A stretch of 64,000 nt of DNA from an uncultured Flavobacteriales bacterium (GCA_903939755.1 CAJAII010000020.1:152322-216321), one strand, 5' to 3'. Positions 41,256-51,859 are shown, counted from the first letter of the stretch. Translations and numbers: made by a program. Notes: generated by a model from the sequence alone, not told the origin.

Positions 41256-44249
41256 CTATCGAAGTATTAATTCATCTAAAAATAACCACGACGGATTCCC
41301 ATTTCCCAAGTGCCAAGAAGGACAATCCCCGCCATTTTTTATCTCAAAGCGAATAGATTTTATTAATCGCGAACTAAATAAAACGGTGGATTCACCTACC
41401 GCAGTGTTTTGATTCTCTTTTGAAAGTTTAGGGATACTTAGTGGAGATAATGTTTCGTAATTGATCCCATCATTTGAAATACTAATCGTTATCTGGGAAG
41501 GAAAAAAGATCCATGAGCGAATGTCTCTAATGTAAGAAACGCCAATTTCAGCTAATTGCCGGGGCGAATCAAAGCTAATGTCTGCGTGTATGTCATTTTG
41601 ATAAAATCCTTGCCAATCCCCCGTCCTAAATTCATTCCCCCCGCGTATTCCATCGATCAAGCTATTTGTTCCTGAAGCAGCGTATTGGCTTGAATAGGGC
41701 GTTTTTAAGTTAAGATGAATGCCCTGGTCTTTTTTAATAAAATAACTAGATACAATGGCACTTTCATAACTTCTTTGTCCAATTTCTTTGCTGGTTTTAA
41801 GCCAAATTTTACTTGAATTTTTTAAAAGGATGGGATCTGAATACCTATTCCATTCCATGGAATCTAATGAATAGAAGATGTGCATGGCGTCATTTTTTAT
41901 TCCGCTATAAACGCCACAACTTATTTTTATTTCTTCTTCAAAGATCCTTGTTTCATTGGTAATATATGGAACAGGAACAAAATTGTCTGGTACATTTACG
42001 GTATAAAAATCCTTGTTTTCTAGGCCTGTATTTTTCACTATTTTAGGAATATTGGTCATGTAAAAAACGAGATTACCACCCGCAATAATGTCAGCATGTT
42101 GCAATGTGTTAGATGTAATTATTGAATCATTTAGTTCTATGTAATCGATGTATTTATTTGCGGGAGAATTTTGAATGGTTTGAATGGTAAATTCTTTACC
42201 ATTTTCCATTTTTATTTTAACAAGATCAAATATAGGTCTTCCAATTTGGTAGCTTGTGCTTCCAGGTGTAACAGGGTAAAATCCCATTGAACTTAGCACA
42301 TACCAGGCACTCATTTGCCCACAATCCTCATTTCCTGATAATCCATCAGGTTGGTTTGCATACATTGTTTTTAATATGCTGTCAACATAAAATTGGGTGA
42401 GATGTGGAGAATTGGTGTAGTTATAAAGGTAGGCCATGTGGTGAGATGGCTCGTTTCCATGTGCATATTGCCCAATTAATCCGGTAATATCCGCTTGTTC
42501 GCGGCCTGAAGGTGCAGTTGTGGTTGTAAATAATTGATTTAACCATGTTTCTAATTTGCTTTTACCTCCTAGCATATTACTAAGTTGAGGAATTGATTGA
42601 GGTGCATATAAGGAATATTGCCAGCTATTCGCTTCGGTATAATTGAAATTAACATCGCTTGGTAGGAATGGGGAATACCATTGTGCCCCTCGTTTAGCAC
42701 GCATGAAGGAGGTGGTAGGATCAAATAGATTAATAAAGTTGAAACTCCTTTTTAGGTAGGATTTTGCTATTTCATCTTCTCCCATTTTCTCTGCCATTTT
42801 ATATATGCAGTAATCGTCGTAGGCATATTCTAAGGTTTTTGATACAGATTCAGGCTCTTGATCGGCACTAATAAATCCATCTGATGCAAATTTTTTCTTT
42901 CCGTATTCATCAAAATTGGAGGTGGCAATCATGGCCTTTAGTGCTGCAACCGTATCAAAATCCCGTAAGTTTTTCACAAAGGCATCAGTCATAACAGATA
43001 CGCTGTGATAACCAATCATACATTCGGTTTCGTTTCCTGCTAATTCCCACACCGGTAAATCACCTCCTTCTTGGTACTGTCGTAGAAATGTTCTAATAAA
43101 TTGATTGGTAAGGTCTTGCTGAACGATGGTATATAAGGGGTGGGCAGCTCTGTAGGTGTCCCAAAGCGAAAAAACGGTGTATTGTTGGTCTTTCTTGGTA
43201 AGGGAATGTATTTTATTATCTCTGCCTCTATAACGACTATCTTGGTCTGAAAAAATATTAGGTGAAATAAAGGTGTGGTAAAGTGCTGTGTAAAAAATAC
43301 GCAGGTTGGTATCGTTACGGTCACTAATTACAATTTTTGAAAGCTCTTTATCCCATGATCTGGAAGTATTTGCAACAATTTCGTTAAAATTCCAATGTGG
43401 AATTTCCTGTGTGAGATTGGTGAGTGCGCCTTTTTGATCAACGGCTGAAATCCCTGTTTTTATTAATAATGTCTTTGTGTCTTTTGGAAAGGTTAATAGA
43501 AGTTTATGCATGCCATTTTCTGTAATTAATGTGGCTTTTGAATAGGCAATTGAGGTCTCAAAATGAAAATACAAATGTTGTTCTGAGGCCCATGAGTTTG
43601 AAATTCTTTTCCCACAAATTGTATGGTTATCAATTAGGGTAAATTCGGCATTAATTACTTGGTCTCGATGATCTAAATCAATTAATAGTGTTTTAGCACC
43701 CTTCTTTTCCGGGAAAGAATATTCATGCATACCTGCTCGCTTGGTGGCCGTTAATCGAACTTGTATTCCATTATCCAATTTGACTTCATAAAGTCCTGGT
43801 TTAGCATTTTCATTGATGTGTTTAAAAGTAGAACCATAGCCATCTTTACTCTTATAGCCGGGTTTTATTTTCGCTTTGCCGATTTGAGGAACGAACAATA
43901 GATCGCAATAATCGGGTATGCCTGTGCCGCTTAAATGGGTATGGCTGAATCCATAAATTATTGAATCGGAATAATGATAACCAGCAGATCCATCCCAATT
44001 GTCTTCGCGTGTATCAGGACTTAGTTGCATCATTCCAAATGGTGCGGTCGCTCCTGGGAAGGTATGTCCATGTCCACCAGTTCCAATAAATGGATTGACG
44101 TATTTACTTAGTGTTAAGGGTCGATTATTACTTCTCCACAAGAGTTCTTGTGCTTTGTCACTTGCTCCTTGAAGTTCTTTGATTGGCTTTTGCGTAAATG
44201 AATAAAGGAATACTAATAAAAAAAGAATTGTTGTACCGAATTTCATCAT
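41256..44249 (-). CDS. GH92 family alpha-mannosidase
   Basis: The 997-residue protein has a signal peptide (residues 1-20) and the GH92 hallmarks: YVNPFIGTGGHGHTFPGATAP, FSHTHLSGTG, FSLWDTYRAAHPLYT, GNETECMIGYHS and GNEDCGQMSAWYVLSSMGFYP. These calcium-dependent exo-alpha-mannosidases trim mannose from glycans. A C-terminal extension (about residues 790-997) contains a discoidin-like F5/8-type region. No T9SS tail is present, so it is probably periplasmic. Its start overlaps the GT2 stop (ATGA), so it shares an operon with GT2 and GWxTD genes. That places a mannosidase beside glycan assembly. Confidence 0.93.
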   Translation of the reverse strand: MMKFGTTILFLLVFLYSFTQKPIKELQGASDKAQELLWRSNNRPLTLSKYVNPFIGTGGHGHTFPGATAPFGMMQLSPDTREDNWDGSAGYHYSDSIIYGFSHTHLSGTGIPDYCDLLFVPQIGKAKIKPGYKSKDGYGSTFKHINENAKPGLYEVKLDNGIQVRLTATKRAGMHEYSFPEKKGAKTLLIDLDHRDQVINAEFTLIDNHTICGKRISNSWASEQHLYFHFETSIAYSKATLITENGMHKLLLTFPKDTKTLLIKTGISAVDQKGALTNLTQEIPHWNFNEIVANTSRSWDKELSKIVISDRNDTNLRIFYTALYHTFISPNIFSDQDSRYRGRDNKIHSLTKKDQQYTVFSLWDTYRAAHPLYTIVQQDLTNQFIRTFLRQYQEGGDLPVWELAGNETECMIGYHSVSVMTDAFVKNLRDFDTVAALKAMIATSNFDEYGKKKFASDGFISADQEPESVSKTLEYAYDDYCIYKMAEKMGEDEIAKSYLKRSFNFINLFDPTTSFMRAKRGAQWYSPFLPSDVNFNYTEANSWQYSLYAPQSIPQLSNMLGGKSKLETWLNQLFTTTTAPSGREQADITGLIGQYAHGNEPSHHMAYLYNYTNSPHLTQFYVDSILKTMYANQPDGLSGNEDCGQMSAWYVLSSMGFYPVTPGSTSYQIGRPIFDLVKIKMENGKEFTIQTIQNSPANKYIDYIELNDSIITSNTLQHADIIAGGNLVFYMTNIPKIVKNTGLENKDFYTVNVPDNFVPVPYITNETRIFEEEIKISCGVYSGIKNDAMHIFYSLDSMEWNRYSDPILLKNSSKIWLKTSKEIGQRSYESAIVSSYFIKKDQGIHLNLKTPYSSQYAASGTNSLIDGIRGGNEFRTGDWQGFYQNDIHADISFDSPRQLAEIGVSYIRDIRSWIFFPSQITISISNDGINYETLSPLSIPKLSKENQNTAVGESTVLFSSRLIKSIRFEIKNGGDCPSWHLGNGNPSWLFLDELILR

Positions 44250-45265
44250 GTAAAGCGTCTTTTGTTCAAGCTTTTATAAATTTTATTTTTCTTAATATAA
44301 TAATCCCAAATAATATTTCCTTTATAGCTGTAAAACTGTTTGAGATTCTTTTTGTTGGCACGTCTTTTCTTGAGCGTTTGTCCAATTTTAGCATAAAAGG
44401 AAAAATGGGCAAAGATGACCATATAAAATTTGGTGAACTGTCCCTTTACTAAAAATTGAAGAGCGGCTATGCCATCGAAGTACATTCTTATAAACAAACG
44501 TGGTCCCCAATAATTAGGCTTGTTTTTCAGCAACATGACTAAATTATTTCTAAAATTTAAAAATAATTTGGTAGGCGATTCATAAGTCATTGTGCCGCCT
44601 CCAAGGTGATAAACAACTGATTTCGGTTCACAAACCAATGAATAGCCGGCATGATTTAAGCGTAGACAAAGGTCTATTTCTTCCATGTGTGCAAAGAAAT
44701 CAGCGTCAAATCCTCCAATTGAATGAAATAATTCTGCTCGAATCAGCATGGCGGCACCGGAAGTCCAAGTTACCTTGGAAATGCTATCGTATTGACCAAT
44801 ATCTTCTTCACAATGATCAAAAATTCTTCCACGGCAAAACGGGAAATAATTTTTGTCCAAAAAACCACCCGCAGCACCGGCATGTTCAAAATGTGTTTTT
44901 TTGGAGTAAGACCTAATTTTTGGTTGACAGGCAGCGACTGTTTCATCTTGCATTGTAGAAAGTAAAGGTGGTATCCAGTTTTGTGTTACTTCCACATCGC
45001 TATTTAACAAAATATAAAACCTGAATCGGTTTTTTATCAATGCTAATCCTTCATTATATCCAGCGGCAAAGCCAAAATTAGAACTGAGTTTCACGACTTC
45101 TACTTGGGGAAATTTCTCACTTAACAAGGTGATTGATTCATCCGTCGAAGCATTGTCAATTACTACAATGGGAAAATTATCATTGTATTGACAAACACTT
45201 GGTAAGAAATTAGTTAAATGGTCAAAACCATTAAAATTCAAGATAACGATGGCTAATTCCTGCAT
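44246..45265 (-). CDS. GT2 family glycosyltransferase (rhamnosyltransferase-like)
   Basis: The 339-residue protein has the GT-A motifs AIVILNFNGFDHL, VVIDNASTDESI, FGFAAGYNEGLALI, YILLNSDVEV (D-x-D-like), TSGAAMLIRAELF and HMEEIDLCLRLNHAG. A charged, basic C-terminal segment follows. This arrangement is typical of surface-polysaccharide glycosyltransferases of the GT2 rhamnosyltransferase type. It sits between the GWxTD gene (6 bp) and the GH92 gene (ATGA overlap). The donor sugar cannot be read from the sequence. Confidence 0.9.
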   Translation of the reverse strand: MQELAIVILNFNGFDHLTNFLPSVCQYNDNFPIVVIDNASTDESITLLSEKFPQVEVVKLSSNFGFAAGYNEGLALIKNRFRFYILLNSDVEVTQNWIPPLLSTMQDETVAACQPKIRSYSKKTHFEHAGAAGGFLDKNYFPFCRGRIFDHCEEDIGQYDSISKVTWTSGAAMLIRAELFHSIGGFDADFFAHMEEIDLCLRLNHAGYSLVCEPKSVVYHLGGGTMTYESPTKLFLNFRNNLVMLLKNKPNYWGPRLFIRMYFDGIAALQFLVKGQFTKFYMVIFAHFSFYAKIGQTLKKRRANKKNLKQFYSYKGNIIWDYYIKKNKIYKSLNKRRFT

Positions 45266-45271
45266 AAGTTA

Positions 45272-46723
45272 TCAGTATTGCCGGAACAAATCATTACTGT
45301 TTCCTCCCCAGACCTTTTGATTGAATTTATTAGGATTATCAACGTCACCGTTCATTGTATTACGTTTCACTAAGATCTGTTGCCATGAAGGGTTCTTAAG
45401 TTCTCCTAACATATCGGAATGCAGTAATCGATAGCTATTATTTACTAAGTCAGGGTTGTAAAATACAAATCTTTTGTTGCTAAACGCACCTATTTTGTCG
45501 TATATCCAAATTTCATAAGGATATTCAGTTGGAGATGTTTCTCTAGCATTGATAGAGCTAGGTGATCCATATTTTAGGTATACTCGTCCACGATCTGTTT
45601 CAAATCCTTCTTGAAAGTTATTTCCAAAGGAACGTTCTACCAAGTAAATTTGATTTTTATATTTTATCCAAGTTTCATAAGGTGAATTGGGCGCAGTATA
45701 TTTCCAGAAAGCCTGAATATGCTTGCGCATTAAAGAATTATTTTTTGTCTGAATGGACGAGATAATGTTTTTTATTTCAGCCGGTTTAGCTATCGGGATT
45801 AGACTTTCCAGAAAATAAATCACACTATCCTCGCTGATAGATTCCTGAAAAGAAGGATCTAAAACCACGTTTTCTGATTGGATGCTATCCAAAAAATCAT
45901 TCGTTCGCTCAAAAACATAACTTTCTAGGTATTTCTCTTCCATTTTGCGATTTACCAACGAATAATTTAGGGCGAATTTGCCACTTGGCAAAAGAATTAG
46001 ATCAATGGTTTTGAATATGGGAGTTACTGCATTAGGCTTTAATCTATTAAAGGTCGTGTATTCCTCTAATTCGATTTTATTTTCGACATCAATGATCGAT
46101 TGTTTTATCCCTACAATTGAATCTCCAGGTAGATTTAGATTATATACTTCCAAATAAACAGGCATTTTATTCAGTTGGGTAGGATAATAATTTGAAATTT
46201 TCGGAATAATATAAAATCCTGATTTTTGAAAAGTACTCTCCAATGTATCTGGATAAGCATACTCAGCAATTTCAATCGCTGAAATGGATGCTTTATCTTT
46301 TAATTCAATCACTTCAATGCTTTGCTGAGCGGTTAAGGGCTTCGTAAGGTTATTTACATCTTGAATTTCTAAGGATAATTGATAATTCCCTGGAGAAAGT
46401 TTGAAACGCCTAATATCATAGAAATCATCAATGATGCTATCTTTAAAAATGGGTGAATTCAACAGATAAACATCTGAAATCGTATCGTTTTTTTCTGAAA
46501 TTAAGTTTAGTCTAATGGCAACGGTAGCTTGAAGACCTTCAATTAATGATTTGTAATTTAAGCTATAGCCCACAAATTGAAACTGAATTTCAAGGTAATT
46601 TCCAATAGAAGGATTATAAAATTGTTTGGTGTCTAAATAGGCTCTTGCTTTGGATGATTGTCCGAACGTTAGCATGGTAATAGCTAGCGAAAAAGTAAGT
46701 ACAAGGGCAAATGTTGATCTCAT
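45272..46723 (-). CDS. GWxTD domain-containing secreted protein
   Basis: The 483-residue protein has a signal peptide (residues 1-21, ending TFG). A long beta-rich region follows, and a C-terminal domain of the GWxTD type covers roughly residues 330-470, with FETDRGRVYLKYGSPSSI, PYEIWIYDKIGAF and RFVFYNPDLVN. It ends with DLFRQY. The family is found in Bacteroidota and related phyla, and its function is unknown. It begins a run with a glycosyltransferase and a mannosidase and lies 23 bp from the helicase gene. Confidence 0.85.
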   Translation of the reverse strand: MRSTFALVLTFSLAITMLTFGQSSKARAYLDTKQFYNPSIGNYLEIQFQFVGYSLNYKSLIEGLQATVAIRLNLISEKNDTISDVYLLNSPIFKDSIIDDFYDIRRFKLSPGNYQLSLEIQDVNNLTKPLTAQQSIEVIELKDKASISAIEIAEYAYPDTLESTFQKSGFYIIPKISNYYPTQLNKMPVYLEVYNLNLPGDSIVGIKQSIIDVENKIELEEYTTFNRLKPNAVTPIFKTIDLILLPSGKFALNYSLVNRKMEEKYLESYVFERTNDFLDSIQSENVVLDPSFQESISEDSVIYFLESLIPIAKPAEIKNIISSIQTKNNSLMRKHIQAFWKYTAPNSPYETWIKYKNQIYLVERSFGNNFQEGFETDRGRVYLKYGSPSSINARETSPTEYPYEIWIYDKIGAFSNKRFVFYNPDLVNNSYRLLHSDMLGELKNPSWQQILVKRNTMNGDVDNPNKFNQKVWGGNSNDLFRQY

Positions 46724-46745
46724 TTTACTAAATTAATAAACTTTT

Positions 46746-48254
46746 CTAATCAACAATGCGTGCTCGTAATTTTTGACAAAGATGTCGATTGTAGGTTTCG
46801 AGCAAGTATTTCAAGTAATTATCCGTTGATTTAGCAATACAGCGTGTATAATTTTTCAACCTATGTTCTATGTGTTCTTGAAGTAATTCAACCAATGAGA
46901 GGGCATGTTGAAGGTCTTGGGCATGTCCAATAATTGATTCGAAATGATTTTCAAGCGAGTTATCCACCGCATTCTTCCCTTTTTCTCCTCGATCCAGACA
47001 CTCGTAGTAATTCTCTTTTATATTAAAACTTTCTAATATCGACGTGTTTAACAACTTGCTATAGCCTTTTGGAAATTCAAATTCAATCTCAAATTCCATG
47101 TCTTCTAATTCAGAAATCCTGGATTCTAAGAATCGGTCTGGAAAACGAAAAGCATCATGCCAGTTGATAAAATCTTGCCAAAATCCAAATCGTCTAACAT
47201 TATTCCCTAAATCTATGATGTTAAATTGATTTTTATCCGGTAGGCTCCTCGATCCACGTCCAATCATTTGATGGTAAAGGGTTAAGGAACGAGTTGCTCG
47301 ATTAAGTATTATTGTTTTAACGGTTGGCTCATCAAATCCTGTAGTAAGGATGCCTACAGAAGTCAAAATGGCGTCAGGACTCTTTCTAAACCAGTCCAAA
47401 ATCTCTTTTCTATCTTTATCGCTAAAGGTTGAATCCAAATGTCGAACGTTGTATTTTAATTTTTTGAATGAATCATAAACGCGCATGGATGTTTCAATTC
47501 CAGCATTGAATATGAGTGTTTTTTGACCGATGGCTATTTCTTCGTATGCAAATATTAATTTCTCTTGCATGAAAAAATTACTGTACAATACATCGGAACT
47601 GCTAATGGTGAAATCACCATTTGTACCAATTTTTAATCCATGCAAATTGACATCATAATTGTATGTCTCGGCATCTGATAAATAACCGCTCTGTATAAGT
47701 CCAGAAATGCTTTCACCTGTAATTAATTTGTTGTAATTGTCTTTTAAAGGTAATGCTCTATTACTACTTAATGGGGTGGCAGTTACTCCAAGAATATTAC
47801 CGTCTTCATAATATTGAAATATTTTCCGAAAACTATTGTAATGCGCTTCATCAACGATAACGAGTCCTACATCTTTGATGAAATTAACATCGTCTAGTAA
47901 ACGGTTGTTCAGGGTTTCTACCATGGCGATGAAGCAAGAGAATTCATCTTGGTCCTCTAACTTTTTAACCTCTGAGTTAATGATTTTATTGTTAACGCCA
48001 ATAGCTTGTAATTGTCGCGATGTTTGTACCGATAATTCAATGCGATGTGTTAGTATGAGAACTTTTAATCCCCATTCTTGAATGTATTTTTTTGCGATTG
48101 CTGAAAAAATAACGGTTTTACCACCGCCTGTTGGCAATTGATAGAGTAAATTAAACTTCTTACCATTGCTTCTAAACTCTTCTAAAACAGTTTCTACTGT
48201 CTTTTCTTGAAAAGGATAAAGCTTTTTGGCTTCGTAAAGATCAGTATCAATCAT
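46746..48254 (-). CDS. Superfamily 2 DEAD/DEAH helicase
   Basis: The 502-residue protein has SF2 motifs in order: Q-type YPFQEKTVETVLEEF, motif I YQLPTGGGKTVIFSAI, motif II VIVDEAHYNSF, motif III GVTATPL, motif IV/V ILTTGFDEPTVKTIILNRAT, and motif VI YHQMIGRGSRSL. A C-terminal helical region of about 120 residues follows the helicase core. There are no nuclease, methyltransferase or defence-island neighbours to suggest a restriction role. A -7 box (48280-48287) lies upstream. The in-cell substrate is unknown. Confidence 0.9.
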   Translation of the reverse strand: MIDTDLYEAKKLYPFQEKTVETVLEEFRSNGKKFNLLYQLPTGGGKTVIFSAIAKKYIQEWGLKVLILTHRIELSVQTSRQLQAIGVNNKIINSEVKKLEDQDEFSCFIAMVETLNNRLLDDVNFIKDVGLVIVDEAHYNSFRKIFQYYEDGNILGVTATPLSSNRALPLKDNYNKLITGESISGLIQSGYLSDAETYNYDVNLHGLKIGTNGDFTISSSDVLYSNFFMQEKLIFAYEEIAIGQKTLIFNAGIETSMRVYDSFKKLKYNVRHLDSTFSDKDRKEILDWFRKSPDAILTSVGILTTGFDEPTVKTIILNRATRSLTLYHQMIGRGSRSLPDKNQFNIIDLGNNVRRFGFWQDFINWHDAFRFPDRFLESRISELEDMEFEIEFEFPKGYSKLLNTSILESFNIKENYYECLDRGEKGKNAVDNSLENHFESIIGHAQDLQHALSLVELLQEHIEHRLKNYTRCIAKSTDNYLKYLLETYNRHLCQKLRARIVD

Positions 48255-48279
48255 AGTTATTGCGGCGAAAAATAAAACG

Positions 48280-48287
48280 CAAAAGTA
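48280..48287 (-). promoter_or_regulatory. Promoter -7 box of the SF2 helicase gene
   Basis: The minus strand reads TACTTTTG followed by CG, a full match to TAnnTTTG, 25 bases before the ATG at 48254. No spaced -33 TTG was identified. Confidence 0.5.
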
Positions 48288-48322
48288 CGTCCTTTTCCTT
48301 TATAATTAATCTTGTGAGGCAA

Positions 48323-49063
48323 TTAACTTTTTCTCCATTGAGATAATAAGATGCCACAAGCAACAGCAACATTTAAAGATTCGCCATGTCCTGTCCTTGG
48401 AATGGTAATAGGATGTTGAATCTTATTAATTATTTCGCTAGAAATTCCGCTACCTTCATTTCCAATTATTAAAATTGAATTTAACTTCATTTTGCTTTTG
48501 TAGCATGATTCACCTTCAAGCAGCGCACCATAAATTGGCAATTTTTGCTGTGATAGGAACTCGGATAAATCACCATATTTAATTGCTACCCTAAACAAAC
48601 TACCCATCGAAGCCTGAACAACTCGGGGATTGAAGCAATCAACCGTATTGGTACTGCAATAAATTTGACTGATTCCAAACCAATCAGCGGTGCGTAAAAT
48701 AGTGCCTAGATTTCCTGGGTCTTGAATGTTGTCAAGTACAAGAACACTTTTATTTAGATCAAAGAATTGTGATTCGGAAAGTGGTTTTTTCAACACTGCC
48801 AATATTCCTTGAGGTGATTTTAACAATGAGATTCGTTCAAATTCACTCGGGCTAGCGATGTACGTTTCAATCGTTTCGTGCTGCTTAATTTTATAGAATG
48901 ACTCTTGCGTGCAAACAAGGAGGAAAATCGATGCAGGATTAAAATCAAGAATTTCTCCGAGAATTTTTTCCCCTTCAGCAATAAAATATCCCTCGCTATC
49001 TCTAAACTTTTTCGAATGTAAATTTCGAATCCATTTTAACTTATTTATTGAAAGCTTTTCCAC
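48323..49063 (-). CDS. TrmH/SpoU family RNA 2'-O-methyltransferase
   Basis: The 246-residue protein starts at a GTG. An N-terminal substrate-binding part has IRNLHSKKFRDSEGYFIAEG, and the SPOUT core follows: LVLDNIQDPGNLGTILRTADWFG, GNEGSGIS and HGESLNVAVACGILL, the three TrmH motifs that form the knot. It should methylate 2'-OH groups in rRNA or tRNA with S-adenosylmethionine. It is divergent from tamL, with only 33 bp between the start codons, an arrangement common in Bacteroidota. Confidence 0.93.
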   Translation of the reverse strand: MEKLSINKLKWIRNLHSKKFRDSEGYFIAEGEKILGEILDFNPASIFLLVCTQESFYKIKQHETIETYIASPSEFERISLLKSPQGILAVLKKPLSESQFFDLNKSVLVLDNIQDPGNLGTILRTADWFGISQIYCSTNTVDCFNPRVVQASMGSLFRVAIKYGDLSEFLSQQKLPIYGALLEGESCYKSKMKLNSILIIGNEGSGISSEIINKIQHPITIPRTGHGESLNVAVACGILLSQWRKS

Positions 49064-49077
49064 TCGTACAATATTGC

Positions 49078-49085
49078 TATTTTTG
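49078..49085 (+). promoter_or_regulatory. Promoter -7 box of tamL
   Basis: TATTTTTG is a TAnnTTTG match 11 bases before the tamL ATG. The expected -33 position lies inside the divergent TrmH coding region and has no TTG. Confidence 0.4.
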
Positions 49086-49096
49086 TATTATAAATT

Positions 49097-51859
49097 ATGA
49101 GGCTCCTAAATTACAGCATATTTCTGCCATTTCTATTATTTTTTTTAGTGGCTTGTCACGTGACAAAAAATGTCCCTAATGGGTATTATTTATTAAAGAA
49201 AAACAAAATCGTAATTAATAGCGACCAAGCCAACGTAATTACAAGTGAAATCAATAGTATTATCCGCCAACAGCCTAATCAGCGAATACTTGGAATCCCT
49301 TTTAAGTTATTTTTATTTAATAGCATTGATTCAGCCAAGGTAGCAAAAAAGCGAATGCGATTAAATTTGGAAATAACTGAAAAAAATAATCGTATTATTT
49401 CAAAAACAAATCGCATTAACGCTGCTAGAATTGAAAAGGCACGAAAGAAAGGGAAAAAGTTATATACTGAAAAAATAATTCCCCTTATTGATATTGAAAA
49501 TTCCAGGTTGTTTTTTCGTGAATGGATGAAATATAAAATCGCTGAAAAGCCAATAGTATTTGATAGTATTTTATACCATAAATCAATTGATCAAATCCGA
49601 TTTTTTCTAAAGCGTAAAGGATTTTATTATGGAGATGTAAGTTCTAGTAAGGAAATTGTTAAAAAAGGACAAATTAGAATTAATTACACAGTGAACTCGG
49701 GACCTTGTTATATCATCGATTCTGTTTATGTTTTAAGTAATAATGGTTCTGTAAAAAGTAGTTACACGAATAAGTTTTTGAAAAAAATAATTGATAATAC
49801 GCAAGTAGATCCATTACTAAATAAACGTTTTGATTTAGATTATTTAGAAGAGTATCGCGAGAGCATTGCCAAGTTTATGAGGGATGAAACGTTTTATGGA
49901 TTTACAGCTTCGAGTATTTCTTTACTTGCAGACACCAATAAAACGACAATGAAAGTGGTTTTAGGCATTGAGTTTAAAAATAGGTTGGTGCCCCATCCTA
50001 TTATCAAAGATAGCCTTATTCAGAAGTACTATTCCTCCACACGGATTAATGATGTACATTTTCATCTGTCAGACACCTCCATGTTGAATGAGAGATTTGC
50101 AAAATATTTAGACGATGAGTTCAAGTTATCCATCATTAATCCAATTGACAATCAATTTTTGGCCACAAAAAATACGCTTTTGTATGCTGAACTGCCCTAT
50201 ACGAAGAAACAACGTGCAGATAAGAAAATCACTCAAAAAGATTCCTTAAGTCCCATGAGAATGGCAATCATTCATTTTAATGGTGACAAGCCCAGCATTA
50301 ATTCCAATTTACTAGAGCTTCAGAATTACTTGGAAATGACAAACATTTACAAGGAATACTATATGGAAAGAAGTTACCAATGCTTAAATCAACTTGGTGT
50401 TTTTTCAACGATAAAACCATTAATTATTGAATTGCCTAATAATAAATTAGACATTCATTATTTTTTAATCCCATCAAAACGTAAAACATTTGCTTTTGAG
50501 CCAAAATTCACATCGTCTTTTGGTCTACTTGGTGTCAATGCATCTTTTAATTATTCAGACAGAAATATTTTTGGTGGCGCCGAGAAATTAACGTTTTCTT
50601 TTGGTGGTGGATTTGAATCTCAGCCTATAATTTTTGATGATGGAGCAAGGGCTGGTACCACTTTTAATACGTTCGAATTTGGTCCGAGTCTAAAATTGGA
50701 AATACCGGGGTTGTTCCCAACGAAAGTAACTTTGTTGTCTAAAAGACAAAAGCCTAAAACCGTTATTTCATTGGCGTATAATTATGAAAAAAGAAATGTT
50801 TTTGATCGTAGTGTATTTCAAATGAATTATACGTGGAAAATGCTGGTTGATAAAACCCAAATTTTTGAATTTGGATTACCATTAGCTTCCGTAATTAAAT
50901 TCGTTGCAATTAATAAAAGTCCTGAGTTTGAAGCGCAGATTAATACTCAAAATGATTTATTTTTAAAAAATTCATACAGCGATCAATTTATTTGGGAAGA
51001 CTTCAAACTATCATTTATTTTTGATAATGCTAAGAAAGATTTTTATCAAACTAAAAAGAGATTATTTAATCATCGTTTCCTGAATGCCCATATTAATTTC
51101 ACATCCTCTTTTTCCTCCGCTGGAATTTTGCTTTCTAAATTCAAAGCAAGGCAAGATACGCTAGCAAATGGGCAACATGCATTTTTTGGTGTGGGGTATG
51201 CTCAATTTATTAGAAATGATAACATTTATATTCTTAATAAAGATTTCAATCCGAAATCATCAATAAATCTTAAATTACATGCTGGATTTGGAGTTCCATA
51301 TGGTAATTCTAAAACATCCATGCCATATGATTATAGTTTCTTTGCAGGTGGAGCAAATGATAATAGAGGATGGAAAGCACGTGCTTTAGGTCCAGGAGCC
51401 TTTAAATATTATCTTGATTCAACAAGTACATCGGCCCAAATTGGCGATATTAGATTGGGAGGAACTATAGAATACCGTTATTCTCTAGGCAGTTCGATAA
51501 AGGGAGCGTTTTTTACTGATTTTGGGAATATTTGGACCTATAAGGAAGATTTATCAAGGGTGGGAGCAAAATTCACCAATAAATGGTATGAACAATTTGC
51601 TGTTGCTATGGGTGTTGGTTTTAGGTTGGATTTAGACTTTTTTATTATTCGTTTAGATTTAGGTCTCCCTGTGTATAATCCAGCTCTTCCTGATAAAGCA
51701 CGATGGATTTTTCAGAGTAGAGAACCTTACGTGGAGGAAGGAATTGAATATTATGGTCTTCCTAACTTTTCTCCTGAAATGAATCGTGCTAGAGCACTCA
51801 GTAAATTGCCGAAAGCATTTGCTCCTTGTTTACAATTTGGAATTGGTTACCCCTTTTAA
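49097..51859 (+). CDS. tamL: TamL, BamA/TamA-like outer-membrane barrel lipoprotein
   Basis: The 920-residue protein has a lipoprotein signal (FLVACHVTKNVPNGYYLL, Cys at about 20). Periplasmic POTRA-type regions span about residues 150-460 (INYTVNSGPCYIIDSVYV). A C-terminal 16-strand-type barrel follows, with FGVPYGNSKTSMPYDYSFFAGGANDNRGWKAR and YRYSLGSSIKGAFFTDFGNIWTY, the BamA/TamA signature region (about residues 730-820). TamL is the Bacteroidota lipoprotein form of TamA. I would expect tamB next to it, but an amidohydrolase gene follows here. Confidence 0.9.
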   Translation: MRLLNYSIFLPFLLFFLVACHVTKNVPNGYYLLKKNKIVINSDQANVITSEINSIIRQQPNQRILGIPFKLFLFNSIDSAKVAKKRMRLNLEITEKNNRIISKTNRINAARIEKARKKGKKLYTEKIIPLIDIENSRLFFREWMKYKIAEKPIVFDSILYHKSIDQIRFFLKRKGFYYGDVSSSKEIVKKGQIRINYTVNSGPCYIIDSVYVLSNNGSVKSSYTNKFLKKIIDNTQVDPLLNKRFDLDYLEEYRESIAKFMRDETFYGFTASSISLLADTNKTTMKVVLGIEFKNRLVPHPIIKDSLIQKYYSSTRINDVHFHLSDTSMLNERFAKYLDDEFKLSIINPIDNQFLATKNTLLYAELPYTKKQRADKKITQKDSLSPMRMAIIHFNGDKPSINSNLLELQNYLEMTNIYKEYYMERSYQCLNQLGVFSTIKPLIIELPNNKLDIHYFLIPSKRKTFAFEPKFTSSFGLLGVNASFNYSDRNIFGGAEKLTFSFGGGFESQPIIFDDGARAGTTFNTFEFGPSLKLEIPGLFPTKVTLLSKRQKPKTVISLAYNYEKRNVFDRSVFQMNYTWKMLVDKTQIFEFGLPLASVIKFVAINKSPEFEAQINTQNDLFLKNSYSDQFIWEDFKLSFIFDNAKKDFYQTKKRLFNHRFLNAHINFTSSFSSAGILLSKFKARQDTLANGQHAFFGVGYAQFIRNDNIYILNKDFNPKSSINLKLHAGFGVPYGNSKTSMPYDYSFFAGGANDNRGWKARALGPGAFKYYLDSTSTSAQIGDIRLGGTIEYRYSLGSSIKGAFFTDFGNIWTYKEDLSRVGAKFTNKWYEQFAVAMGVGFRLDLDFFIIRLDLGLPVYNPALPDKARWIFQSREPYVEEGIEYYGLPNFSPEMNRARALSKLPKAFAPCLQFGIGYPF

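Noticed and set aside
46746..48254. A restriction or defence-system helicase
   Set aside because: The helicase has no nuclease, methyltransferase or other defence gene beside it. Its neighbours are a GWxTD protein and an RNA methyltransferase.
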